From the NCBI GenBank assembly GCA_037179385.1, contig CM074188.1:26491318-26555317 (forward strand): a stretch of DNA of 64,000 nucleotides. The letters are read 5' to 3'. Position numbers and translations under genes: made by a program. A model generated the notes under the pieces. It saw only the letters and a list, made by a program, of their open reading frames with translations, had not been told where the DNA came from and did no database searches. Origin of the DNA: Holothuria scabra. Taxonomy: Eukaryota > Echinodermata > Holothuroidea > Aspidochirotida > Holothuriidae. This document shows positions 34,261-46,900 of this stretch, in pieces (positions within the stretch are counted from its first letter, which is position 1; the number at the start of each line of letters is the position of its first letter).

Positions 34261-36183
34261 TGTGTTAAATGCACTGCACATTACATGCTGTGATATGCAC
34301 ACTATGAATGTAAATTCAACAAGCAAGGATAAAGAATGTCATCTTCCAATGTACTCCAGCATGGCCTCTGGGGAGTACTTTGACATCACATGACAAGCCT
34401 CTATTGTATGCAGCCCCAAAATCTATACATGTCCTACACAAAGTTCAGTGACCAGTACTGTAGACATGAGCTCGTTGTTATTCCTTCAAATAAGCCAATT
34501 TATGCAAATGGTCCATATGTTTACAATATATTTATATATCAAAACAGGTTACCTTCCTCATAATTCTGCTTGATACTGTAGTTAAATGACTAGAAAAAAA
34601 AACCTTTTTTCTTTGTTATTGAATTGATTTATTGTAAGATAGTCCCATTTGATGAACTTTGGTAGGTAATACAATGAAGAGCTTAAATCAGTTACATATT
34701 ACACCATGCAAAGAACTTGGTAAGGGTTGTCTTGTATATGCCACAGTGCTTGTAAACATTTGACCAGTGTAGACTGTCCAACAAAGGGACTGAGTGAGTG
34801 GGACTGGATTAAATTATTTAAATGTATGGGGCACTCAAACACTTCAATACACTTGTTGGAGTCCCTTGGCCAATAAAACAAGGCTCTGAAATTCATAACC
34901 ACATAACACTCCTTATAAAATTCAATAGTGGTATCAGAGTGCTGTCTAAACTTGAACAGATTTGCAGTATCCGAGTTTCCTTTTTTTAAACCAGACAGAA
35001 TAGATAATAACATTCCTCTCAGTGATTTGAGGTGAGCAGTAAAGTGCAATCACACTCGCATGCCTCAAAATTGAACATCCACAATTAACAAACAGCCGCA
35101 TACACAGTGTAGTGCCTAGAAAGTGTTGCAAATAAAAAATCCACTTTTAAAACGATGTAGCAACACAAAAACTAATGAATGACCTTCAATTTTGAATTGA
35201 GATTGCTTTATTATTTTATATTGAGATTGCTTTCTGCAGATTTGCACAAAAGGTATTATTTCTCAAAAGTAACAAATACCAAAATCAGAAGATTCATCTG
35301 AAACTTCAATTTCAGACAGTTCTCAAACAAGCAGCAGGTGTTTGAACATTTTAACTTCCCTTACAACAGAGCTTCTCTAATCTTATATTCAAATCAAGAC
35401 AACCCAGTAAGGGGTCCATCAGCTTTATATCCCCTAAATTTTATTATGTATATACACACAATCACCATCTCTCATCCTGGGGAGATTAAGAGGGCTTTTC
35501 AGAGAGCAATAAGCCATGATGCAATCAAAAAAGGTTATGAGAAGATTAAGGATGACAGACCCCAGTTATAGCCAACTTAATCCAAGCATCATTCGCTTGT
35601 TTGGATTCATCTATAACAAACTAATTTTCTTCTTGAAGACTGTCCACTAAAAGTGATTGCAAACTTACTTAACAGAACTCATGATCCAGACAGAACAGAT
35701 TGATCAAATTATACTGGGGTAAATTTAGACTTCCAAACTTTTTCCTAGCAACACATTATTTCAGAATTCTTCTTTCAAACAATATGCTTCAAACTCCATA
35801 TAAATTGTCAAAGCTCATAGTCTTTTTTAAAACGTGATGCCACATGTACAGTACCATATTAAATACGATACTTAACTTCACCATAGAAATTTACTGACTG
35901 CTAAACATCCCAATCTACCATAATGAACAAAATATGGATAAGAACTAAAACAAAATCGCTGGACGGGAACATAAGAAACCCTTATTTTCAATTTTTTTAC
36001 TCAGTTGATTGCATGGAGTACAAGAAATGCCATCATGTATTCTTCACAGAAAAGTTTTTCTACTTTACCATTTTTTTTATCCAAATTCTGCCATGAAAAG
36101 CTTCCATAGATGAAATCTAATATGCTAGTATTGTGACACTAAGGATCTTGTCATCATTGTTTTCAAATCAAAGTATGTTACAA
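34261..36183. other. no gene seen
   Basis: AT-rich. A 116-codon minus-strand frame at 34699-35049 has no recognisable domain and AT-rich codons, and I treat it as chance. Confidence 0.35.
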
Positions 36184-36575
36184 CCACAAACTTCCTATAC
36201 ATGGACAGAGCATACTTCATGGTAGATTGTCACTACAGTACGTGTGAGAAAAAGCGCACCAAGATGGTCGTCTGCTATGGTTTTGTATGAAAGTTTGAAC
36301 TTACTCAAGTATATCAACATATTTTGCAAGAAAGTTGAAATATCTTCGCAATATGGCAAGCTAAGGTCAAAATGTCTTCCCGTATTGCAGGAATATGATA
36401 TTTTTTCCCATTTAAGTTTAACTTTTGTTTAAAATATTACGAGTGGTTGTCAAATCAGACGATTTATAGCTTCACGGCGGCCATCTTGGTGGGCCTTTTT
36501 TGTCCCAGCCGGTGACGACCATCTACAGATAGGATGTACACAGTATATGCTCTGTCCACGTATATAAGTCCGTGG
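36184..36575. mobile_element. MITE with CCACGGACTT ends, copy 2, with 6-bp target duplication
   Basis: The ends are CCACAAACTTCCTATACATG and CGTATATAAGTCCGTGG. TTACAA at 36178-36183 is repeated at 36576-36581, a clean 6-bp target-site duplication. It abuts or has inserted into the left end of the TTACAACCC element that follows. Confidence 0.8.
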
Positions 36576-37165
36576 TTACAACCCATTTTGTAACAGCTGA
36601 CCCAAATGTAACAACTTGGTCCTAAATGACAGGCCTCGATTTTCAGAAAAATTTATGGTTGTCCTTCCGGCAACCATTTCACTAGTTTTGGTTGTCCACA
36701 ATGAAATTTGGTTGTCCAAAACATTTTGCACACAATAACAAAACAGTAATTGTGTGCACTTTATGTTGTATTACTGGTCTTGAAGAATAAAAAGCTAGGA
36801 TGTCTGAGAGACAAAAGCACTTCAAGTCTGAAACATGGTAGATGAAAAAAGTTGGAAGTTTATCAGTCAGCTTTATACTTCTTCCATCTGAGAGAAAAAT
36901 GGTTGTCCATCGGACAACCAACCTTTAACTTTTGGTTGTCCATATGAAATTTTAGTTGTCCCGGACAATTGGACAACCATGTAAATAGAACCCTGAAAAT
37001 GCATCAACTATCTGCCCAAAATGTTACCACTATGGAAGTTGGTCCAAAATGTTACAGTTTCCTGTCCAAAATGTAACAAAAACTACCAAATTTGGTCCAA
37101 AATGTAATAACATCTTGCAAATTGTTATATTTTAGTCATTTGTTACAAAATAAAATGGGTTGTAA
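36576..37165. mobile_element. TTACAACCCATTTT element interrupted by a CAGG...CCTG element
   Basis: The left end reads TTACAACCCATTTTGTAAC and the right end AAATAAAATGGGTTGTAA. The interior has iterated CCAAAATGTAACA words. Positions 36630-36995 within it belong to another element, so the two parts of the outer element are 36576-36629 and 36996-37165. Confidence 0.7.
36630..36995. mobile_element. element with iterated GGTTGTCC, copy 1 (nested)
   Basis: Starts CAGGCCTCGATTTTCAG and ends AAATAGAACCCTG. The outer parts pair (ATGGTTGTCC and GGACAACCAT). A diverged full copy lies at 59676-60064. The CAGG/CCTG ends are hAT-like, but I found no clear 8-bp target duplication. Confidence 0.65.
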
Positions 37166-37810
37166 GAAGGTATCATTCAAATCAGGATACAACTACACAC
37201 AAGCATATTGATTTGCTGAAGCAACACAAAAAGTAAAACATTCAGTTGATTGGGTGTGATGTGGAATATAGACTGTGAAAAGGCTTGCTTTTAAAAAGTT
37301 ATACAGCTTCAACATTTCCCTCCATGAATCAAGTTTCTTGTATTTGAACAGTTGATGACATTAATATGTAAGGTGCAATTGCAAATGGCCACAAATTCCC
37401 ACTCCCACATAACCAATTTTGTTTTCATACAATTTATGAAATCAAGAGTCTCATATTACCCACAAACATTTGAACAAAGAAGTAGAAACTGTGAAATGAT
37501 TTTTTTGAAACGCAGCTAGTTTAATCGTTTAATCACAATTCTTCACTTTTTAGAATGGTTGCCAGATGCTATATCCTGCTCTTAAAATGCCCTTGTAGTC
37601 AATCCTGCACACGGAAGTCTCTGCTACCTAGTTCTCCATTTATCTTTGGCATGCAATTGACCTAAAACAAACATCTATCAAGCCACACCTCCATAAGCTA
37701 AACTTCCACAGGTGGTGTGCAGCGTCAGTGCATGATTGCATACAATTAGAAGAAGCACCATTGATAGTAAACCTCACTCATATCTCTTTCACTATTGCCG
37801 TACGACTTCC
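37166..37810. other. 3' flank of UBAP1
   Basis: The UBAP1 3' UTR should begin at 37810 and run to lower coordinates. I could not identify a convincing poly(A) signal or its end. Confidence 0.4.
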
Positions 37811-37942
37811 TCAAGATTTAGCAGTCAATGCATCCAATGTTTGCTCTTCATTGTTACCATGGAGAAGAAGTTCCCGTTTGATGTCATCAGGTTTGAAACC
37901 CAATTCCTCAAAACGTTTCATCATCATCAAAAAAGACAGTAT
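37811..37942 (-). CDS. UBAP1: UBAP1 last coding exon (third UBA-like repeat, stop)
   Basis: Forty-three codons and TGA at 37811-37813, with acceptor TTTGTAG. It encodes the final UBA with its FEELGF loop and LLLHGNNEEQTLDAL helix, matching the human C terminus closely. Confidence 0.95.
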   Translation of the reverse strand: MLSFLMMMKRFEELGFKPDDIKRELLLHGNNEEQTLDALTAKS

Positions 37943-40900
37943 CTACAAAGAAAGAAAAAGAGAAATTTTTACAAGAGGTTGAAAAGAAAAATAACGTTTT
38001 AAATTATATCTCTTGCATATGATTTTCCTGTTTTATTTCTTTTGAATAGCACTTTTCTCAATATATTTATCATTCTTGCAGATTTACTTTACAATTTCCT
38101 GGACTGCAACTATGTCTAAACAACTTCCACCATCCACAGTTTTACCATATTTTTGAAACCTTTTACTAAGAAAAAAGGGACATGGGATTAATGAGTTAGG
38201 ATAAATCAAATTATGAATCTGAAATTCATCAGCTACCATCTACTTTATGCTACTGACACAACCTCAGATTTTTGACTTGCATTTCAGATTAACCCAAAGT
38301 CATCTGCTGTGTCATATACCCTGCTTTGACTTTTCATACTGTGTCCACAAACCTGCTGTGCACTGCATCCAGCAAAGAGGATGTCCTTATGACCTCTTGC
38401 TGTAATGTGGATTAGTTCATCTGTGGTATTCTGGAGCATAGGGGGCAGTGGTGTGTGTTTTGGGCAAAGGTTTGCATATTGTGGGTTGATTTGGGGTCAA
38501 AATTGTGGATTTTAGCCAAAATTAAAGGAATTTTATGAAAATAAGAGGTAGAACTGGGAACATGTAAGTTCTCTTATTCACCCTCCCACCTCAAAAATCA
38601 AAAACTTGCAAATCTTGCAAGGTTTGGGGGTTTGAGTGAAAAATATTGAGCAGGTAGTTTTCAAAATACCATTTTGTAAATTTGAGATGCGATTCTGGAC
38701 CCTTTCTGACCAATTTAAAGGGACAATTCTCTCACCCCAAACTACACTTCTAGTATAGGGTAACAGAAACTCTCAATTGGCTCAGCTTTTTGATTGACTG
38801 CTAATTCAAACAATGCAGAGTACCAAAGCTTATATTTCACAGCATGAACTGTTCTGAGAGTGTTTTGATAATACACCTTGAGCTTTCTATACTCATCCTG
38901 AAGCAATAAAATGAGACTGTGTCTGAATGAGGGTGAATTTCAGACAATTGTGGGAGGGGCTTAATTAAGAAGGTTGGGAGAATTGGTACTACTTGGGATG
39001 AGAAAATTGGGCCTTTAAGGATTTTAAATTGAATGTCTCAAATGACTAACTCTAATGAAATATTATTCATCTCTAATATTGTTTCTTTAGGTTCCAAGGC
39101 ATAGTAATCAGGACTGAAAAACAACACAGGTTTAGACTTTTCTAAGAACACTTGCAGACACTAGCTATTGATATGCATACACTGCAACACCTTAACATAA
39201 TTGTGATACAATAAATACCCAAGCACCAAATCACCAAAAAATGCCCTTTATCACACTTTGTTTTTAATTCTGGGAACTTGCTAAATTGCCTTCTGATATA
39301 CATTTGACCTCAATTGAAGTCAATATCTCTCAGCCCTCATACCATCAATGCCTGCTTTCATCTTGTCTTCAAGACTCAAATTAACTTTCAGGTTCATGAC
39401 AAGCACCAAATTTCTCCAAACCTGTGGAGTTTTCTTCACACACTTAATGACAACTGGTCAAAATTAGACATCCTACATACGAATAATTACGTAATGATGG
39501 AGAAATGAACAAACCAATTGTGTTTTCAAAAATTTTTGAACAGAAAAATTTTTCATATTAAACAAACTTTACAGTCTGGGGAAAAGAATTGAAAATTATT
39601 GAATTGATCACTTTTCTTTTAATTTTGTAATAACTTATAGATTTGAAATTTGATTCATAATCACACACATTGTCATGTGGTAGTACCATTCCACACAATA
39701 ATGATTACACTGACCCAATGTACCCCCTTAAAAGAACCCAGAAAAACATCCACATTTATCTGATCTGAGATATTTTTGTTGGGGAAGAAATAATATTTAG
39801 CATTATACCATCTCTAGGCACTGGTTATAAGGCACCATAGATAAATTTTGCTATGCAGCTAACTGCATCTTGCTCGCGGTTAACTGGCAATTCAATAGCA
39901 CTACCTGTAACTGCAGTTACAGGTAGTTGACTGCAGTCGTATTAGCTCACACTTGCAGAGCAAAGTTTGCTTAAGACGAACGCGACCGGCTGCCCTTACA
40001 ATGATCCTTTGTATATGGATTAGGAAAATCTCTTTACACTGTAACAGCACAAAAAAGACCTCAGATTTGTGCTAGGTCAGGTTTTTTTTCCGTTCACTGC
40101 CTTTGCGGAATTATACCATAGCAGTTTTCCGTAACTTGAACAAAGCTATGGAAACTATAAAAAAATTCGGAAATTTCAATGCAGTTATGAAGCGACCGTG
40201 AAAATATTACCACCTCAGTACGTACGTTGCACATGTACTGAAAGTATTTGGTATTTGAGACGTTTGGATTCCACTTCTGCTACACAACTACATATTAACG
40301 TTTTATTCCAGATAATGGAACGTTTGGTTTTTTTGTCATGAAAAATCGCCCGTAATGATAACCAAAACATGAAAAAAAAAAAAACATTCTGTGCAACTGT
40401 AACGAGTGCAACTGGATCGCGATCTGGTACCGTACGAAGTCTGTTATGTTACGTATCTGCTCAAATATCACCCGCTTCCATCCACAAAGCAGGATCGAGT
40501 AGGCCTACTGAAAGGGTCGACAAAACTCCACGTGGCCAAGAACATCAAAACTATTCACAAGCCATGTGTAAAAGACCCTCATACAGCAATCTGCAATACA
40601 TTTGTTAGCGTTAGGTGTAAAGTTTTTCTCGACGATGTAATTTTCTTCAGCAAGTCTTGGTACTTTTGCCTTTGCCTAACGTATAGCAACTATGTATATT
40701 GTGAACCTATCCTGCACATGTTTACCTTCGATTTCCTTAATGTGAGAGCTGTACAGTGGTGAATGTTTATTTTCTTATAATTATTCTCAAGTACAATATT
40801 TTATTTGCTCTAGAACATGTTTTAGAGTATGCAGCAGCATATTTTACTGACAGGGTGGTATCCAGCTGCATGCAACAGGTGAAAACTTATCAAATTCTCC

Positions 40901-43900
40901 CATATATATTAGTGTTACGTGGTGCCATTGCAAAATGATATCATGTCTTTATGGGGTTGGTTCAAACCTTTGTACTATGTACAGGCGCGGATCCAAGGGG
41001 GAGGGGGGGGCGGACGGTACTCGCCTCCCGCACCCCGGTCCCCTATTTTTCATCGAACAAAGATTTCTTTCAGGCCTAATATAAGCATCAGCGGACCGTG
41101 ACTGCCACCTCCTGTCTCATAGCACACCCTTCTAGAACGGCTAGGTTATCTTCCTCCATTTGACTTCCCGAATCCGCGCCGCCGACTGAGCCATTCCCGC
41201 CAACTGTATTAGACAGTGGGGCAAGCCCTCGTAAGATGTTCCCACGTGATCCCCCATTGGGCGTAACCCAATTCCTTTCCTAAAATCGTGAAAAAAAAAT
41301 GTAAAAAGCACAAAACCGTTTTAATTGTTCATGCGATACTTCCCGAGTTCCTGTGTCGAAATTGAACAAAATAAAATGTTCAGACCGTTTCCGAATGTTG
41401 TAATTTTCTCCAAAGCAACACCGCTATCGGCCTATGCAAATCGACTTTCAAGAGAGTTATCCAAAATCAAGAACTTGATTTCTAATAACCTAGACAAATA
41501 TTACAGGATGTTCTCAAATCACAGGATGATAATAAAACCAGAATGCAAAAATGCATTGAGGTTTCGATGATACATACATGTTCTTTTCAATAAAATGCTA
41601 CATTTCTTGTAACACCTGGGGACCCAAAGTGACCTTTGACTCCACCAGTGAGTAACTGGTTTTTCTTTTAACCAAAACACTTCTATATTTAAAAAGCCAA
41701 ATTTCATACTGTGCCTTAAGATATTCTGCAAACAAGGTTTTCAGAGTTTAATGCCAGGTGATACCAGATGACCATTGACCTCCACCAAAATCAATAGGGT
41801 TCTTCCTTACATCATAATGCATCAACAGATCAAGTTTGAAATCAATCATAACTTCCTACCTTGAGATATCGTATAAACAAGGATTTCCGGGTTTGACAAA
41901 ATGTGACCCCAAATGACCTTTGACCTTCACCAAAATAAATTGGGGTCTTCCTCACCTCATAACGCATGAACATGTATCAAGTTTGAAATGAATCCGTTTC
42001 CCACCATGAGATACTGTGTAAACAAGGATTTCGGGGTTGGACACTATATGACCCCAAATGACCTCTGACCACCAACAAAATTAATAGGGTTCTTCCTTAC
42101 ATCATAACACATCAACGTGTCAAGTTTGAAATCAATCAATGTTTCCTATCTTGAGATATCTTGTAAACAAGAATTTGGGGGTTTGACCCCATGTGACCCC
42201 AAATGACCTCTGACTGCCAACAAAATTAATAGGGTTTTCCCTTTCATCATAATGCATCAACATATCCAGTTTGAAATGAATCCAAGTTTCCCACCATGAG
42301 ATATTGTGTAAACAAGGATTTTGGGGTTTGACCCCCATGTGACCCCAAATGACCTCTGACCTCCACCAAAATTGATAGGGTTCTTCCTCACCTCATAATG
42401 CATCAACATATGAAGTTTGAAATGAATCCAAGTTTCCCACCATGAGATATTGTCTAAACAAGGATTTTGGGGTTTGACCTCATGTGACCCCAAATGACCT
42501 CTGACCGCCAACAAAACTAATAGGGTTCTTCCTTACATCATAACACATCAACGTGTCAAGTTTGAAATTAATCCAAGTTTCCAACCATGAGATATTGTGT
42601 AAACAAGGATTTCCGGGTTTGACCCCATGTGACCCCAAATGACCTCTGACCTCCACCAAAATTGATAGGGTTCTTCCTCACCTCATAACGCATCCACATA
42701 TCAAGTTTGAAATGAATCCAAGTTTCCTGCCATGAGATACTGTGTAAACAAGGATTTCCGGGTTTGACCCCATGTGGCCCCAAATGACCTCTGACCTCCA
42801 CCAAAATCAATAGGGTTCTTCCTTACATCATAACGCATCAACATATCAAGTTTGAAATGAATCCAAGTTTCCCACCATGAGAAATTGTGTAAACAAGGAT
42901 TTTGGGGTTTGACCTCATGTGACCCCAAATGACCTCTGACCGCCAACAAAATTAATAGGGTTCTTCCTTACATCATAACACATCCACCTGTCAAGTTTGA
43001 AATCAATCCATGTTTCCTATCTTGAGATATCTTGTAAACAAGGAATTTAGGGTTTGACCCCATGTGACCCCAAACGACCTCTGACCGCCAACAAAATTAA
43101 TAGGGTTCTTCCTTACATCATAACACATCCACCTGTCAAGTTTGAAATCAATCCATGTTTCCTATCTTGAGATATCTTGTAAACAAGGAATTTAGGGTTT
43201 GACCCCATGTGACCCCAAACGACCTCTGACCGCCAACAAAATTAATAGGGTTTTTCCTTTCATCATAACTCATCAACATATCAAGTTTGAAATGAATCCA
43301 AGTTTCCCACCATGAGATATTGTGTAAACAAGGATTTTGGGGTTTGACCCCATGTGACCCCAAATGACCTCTGACCGCCAACAAAATTAATAGGGTTCTT
43401 CCTTACATCATAACACATCAACGTGTCAAGTTTGAAATTAATCCAAGTTTCCAACCATGAGATATTGTGTAAACAAGGATTTCCGGGTTTGACCCCATGT
43501 GACCCCAAACGACCTCTGACCTCCACCAAAATTGATAGGGTTCTTCCTAATCTCATAACGCATCAACATATCAAGTTTGAAATGAATCCAAGTTTCCTGC
43601 CATGAGATACTGTGTAAACAAGGATTTCCGGGTTTGACCCCATGTGACCCCAAATGACCTCTGACCTCCACCAAAATTGATAGGGTTCTTCCTCACCTCA
43701 TAACGCATCAACATATCAAGTTTGAAATGAATCCAAGTTTCCTGTCATGAGATACTGTGTAAACAAGGATTTCGGGGTTTGACCCCATGTGACCCCAAAT
43801 GACCTCTGACCGCCAACAAAATTAATAGGGTTCTTCCTTCCATCATAACGCATCAACATATCAAGTTTGAAATGAATCCAAGTTTCCCACCATGAGAAAT

Positions 43901-46900
43901 TGCGTAAACAAGGATTTTGGGGTTTGACCTCATGTGACCCCAAATGACCTCTGACCGCCAACAAAATTAATAGGGTTCTCCCTTACATCATAACACATCA
44001 ACTTGTCAAGTTTGATATTAATCCAAGTTTCCTATCTTGAGATATCGTGTAAACAAGGATTTTGGGGTTTGACCCCACGTGACCCCAAATGACCTTTGAC
44101 CTCCACCAAAATCAATAGGGTTCTTCCTTACATCATAAAGCATCAACATATCAAGTTTGAAATGAATCCAAGTTTCCTATCTTGAGATATTGTGTAAACA
44201 AGGATTTCGGGGTTTGACCCCCTGTGACCCCAGATGACCTTTGACCTCCACCAAAATCAATAGGGTTCTTCCTCTCAGTATGGGGTATCTGTGCATCAAG
44301 TTTGAGAATTGTCAGATCTTCCCTTTTCAAGATATCGTGTAAACAAGCAAAGTGTCACAAACACACACACATACACACACACATACACACGCACACGCAC
44401 ATACACACATACATACACACGCACGCCATCATGAATGCATAGGTTTCTCTTTTCATCGAAACCAAAAACTTGATCCTCTGTTTGTTTTACACTTTCATAT
44501 TGATGAAATAAGCGAATAGTGCTCAACTGATACTTTACCTGTCTTTCTTTGCCTGTCTTTGGTCAACCCGAATTGTTTTGAGGAAATGTAACCCTCAGAT
44601 GCAGGCTCGGAAATGGTCTCTATAAGCCCTTCCAGTCAATTCCAAAATTTTCTGCCCCCCTTTCTCCAAACCCTGGATCCGCGGATGTACCATAATCAAA
44701 CTCTCAAACAAGGTAGTTAACCATTATTAAACCTTCTGGCTGTAAATGATGTGTAGTGTGTGGGGAGGGGACCGATGCGCGGGGGTTTAATTCAGATGTT
44801 GTGGGCCCTCAAGAACTTTTGCAGACCCGTATATGCTGAAAACCATTGTTTTCCACGGTTTATATCTCTTTTTACTAGCTTCATTCTAATTTTTATAATT
44901 TTATAAGACAAACAAAAGCATCTCTCACCCCCTTCTCCCCTCATCCCCATCAGGGTGTTAATTGCTATAACATAGCAAGCATCTGTAACAATTCTGCCTA
45001 AACCAAGCCGGCCCAGCGTAATACTAACGATTTAAATACTAAAATACAAAGTTAATTGCGCCTCCTGCTCAATACAGCACACTACTTAATTGCTTGAGTA
45101 TATACCGTGAAAACCAAGCCTTGAAGACAGAGCCTGCCGTAGGGCCAATTTCTGTATAGAAATACTTTCTCACCATTTCGGGAGGGGCGAAAACTTTACA
45201 AAATGATGCCCAAAGATGCCCTGAGAAATCAAAATTATTTCACAAGCACATGCAAACGTTGCACACATTGGCGAGAATTATAAAATCGAAGTTTGAAATC
45301 CTGAACGACTAAGACATCTTGCAAGGATGTTGAATGTATTCATATATTTTGTACATCGGGAACTTTCGATGTAGTTGATAGTCTAATGGTATTGATCTCG
45401 TCTTTTACCTCCACGACCCGGGATCGATTCCCTCCGGATGCCCTAGACGACTTTTTTTTTTTTGGTTTCTAACTTTTCAGATCAATTTTTGGAAAGTATA
45501 AGGGTGATGTTGGTTCTCCCTACAAAAAATAAAAATAATTAATATGCTTGTCAACCACTTCAGATACTTGTGTTATTGTTTAATTATAAAAAAAATCAGA
45601 TTTGAGATCTTCACTGCAAGCAAAGCCTATTATGTATATATTTGTGCACATGGCCAACTTTGTACCCGACATACCCGTGATGGTCTATCCAGTTGAAATG
45701 ATTTCGTAAATATTGACGAATAATTTAAGACACTAGGATTGTTGGTTTGATTCTTCACCATGAGGCAAAATATCCTCGTGTAATGTATGAAATAACAGGA
45801 TGCGACTACCAACACTTATAATTGTTTGGAAAAAATAACGATCTAAGCAAAATTCTTTATCGTGTGAGCACCAAAATAGAGCCCTTTACCCACGTTGATG
45901 GAAAAATTCTTTCCCCGACAGGAATTTGAAGGGTGTCCCAACCTCAATGGCAGGGTGTTAATGAATGAACCTACGTAGTAGTCCTGGGTACGCGACTTCC
46001 TAATGAGGTTACGATAGCGTAGGGTGTTAGCAAATGAACGTACATAGCTTGTCAGTGAAAAAAATGCTAACTCATGTGTACACTAGAGCATGCAAATTTC
46101 ACGAGTGTGACGTAATATTTCAGACGTGCAAGTGAATACTGTAAATAAAAGTTGTGATTGGTTGATATTTTTAACTTACGTTTTGGAAGAAGTAACACAA
46201 ACAGCCTAAAGGTTGAGTAAGCAGGATTGCTTTTTGAGTCAGAAAACGTTCAAAAATTGAAATATGAAAAAGACAAATGTGTGATAGAAGTATTTATTTT
46301 CTTTATCAGGGTTTTTTTCTGTCATATTTCTGTATTTCAGTCCGTTCTATTTGAACTTGTGAGGCGATTTTTACCATTCTGCTGGGGAAAATCGCGTAGC
46401 ATAATTTGGATAAGGCATCTAAAGCGAATATCATTTTATAAAAACGAAAATATAAACAGTAGTTAATAGTTCTCATATGATGAACTACCCCGCGGAGCAG
46501 ACGAAGTCTTTTCGTTCAGCTCATCGCTACGAAGAACCAGCTTATGGGGCGGCAGCCACACAGGCGCTACGCAGACTAATGATTAACAGGTCTTCCTACT
46601 TCTTGTGGCTACGCTTGCAGAAATTTAAGCCGGTTGACTGCAGATGCATTACCCCTTTGTGTTGCCGGGGTAAAGGGATTAAAGGCATGTTCTGGTGGCT
46701 TTTTGCCTTTATCTTGTAAGAAAAACAAAAATATTCCACACCATGTCCTTCAAACCCTATCACAATGCCATTTTCCTAACTCAAGATATCTCACTTTAAA
46801 AATTGGTTATTTCTGTTAAAAAATACTTCTGCCCTTCAACAAAGCCACAGAAAGTTATGTAATGCAGGCACATTGCTTCAAATTCCTTTTGTTTTTCTTT

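Larger units (their letters stand above)
41534..44468. mobile_element. composite element, copy 1, with internal 145-bp tandem array
   Basis: The left end (AAAACCAGAATGCAAAAATG) and right end (CATCGAAACCAAAAA) are shared with the copy at 49572-51098. The layout is a unique left part of about 210 bp, about 18 tandem units of ~145 bp, a CA/TACA microsatellite at about 44361-44422, and a unique right part. GGTTTCGATGA at 41560-41570 and TCATCGAAACC at 44453-44463 form subterminal inverted repeats. Hairpins are possible near both ends (AATGCA/TGCATT on the left, GGTTTC/GAAACC on the right). This plan recalls Helentron-associated non-autonomous elements, but that class is inferred. Confidence 0.8.

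Noticed and set aside
34699..35049. 116-codon minus-strand open frame
   Set aside because: No recognisable domain, AT-rich codons, no splice or start context that stands out, and it lies in a repeat-poor but gene-poor AT-rich region. Most likely chance.
42132..43964. A series of overlapping minus-strand frames of 68-91 codons with similar peptides (GVKPQNPCLHNISWWETW and relatives)
   Set aside because: They are translations of the 145-bp tandem unit. The period is not a multiple of three, so frames break and shift each unit, and there is no sign of selection for coding.
44296..44526. VYVCVYV-type repeated peptide frame
   Set aside because: It is the translated CA/TACA microsatellite at the end of the composite element.
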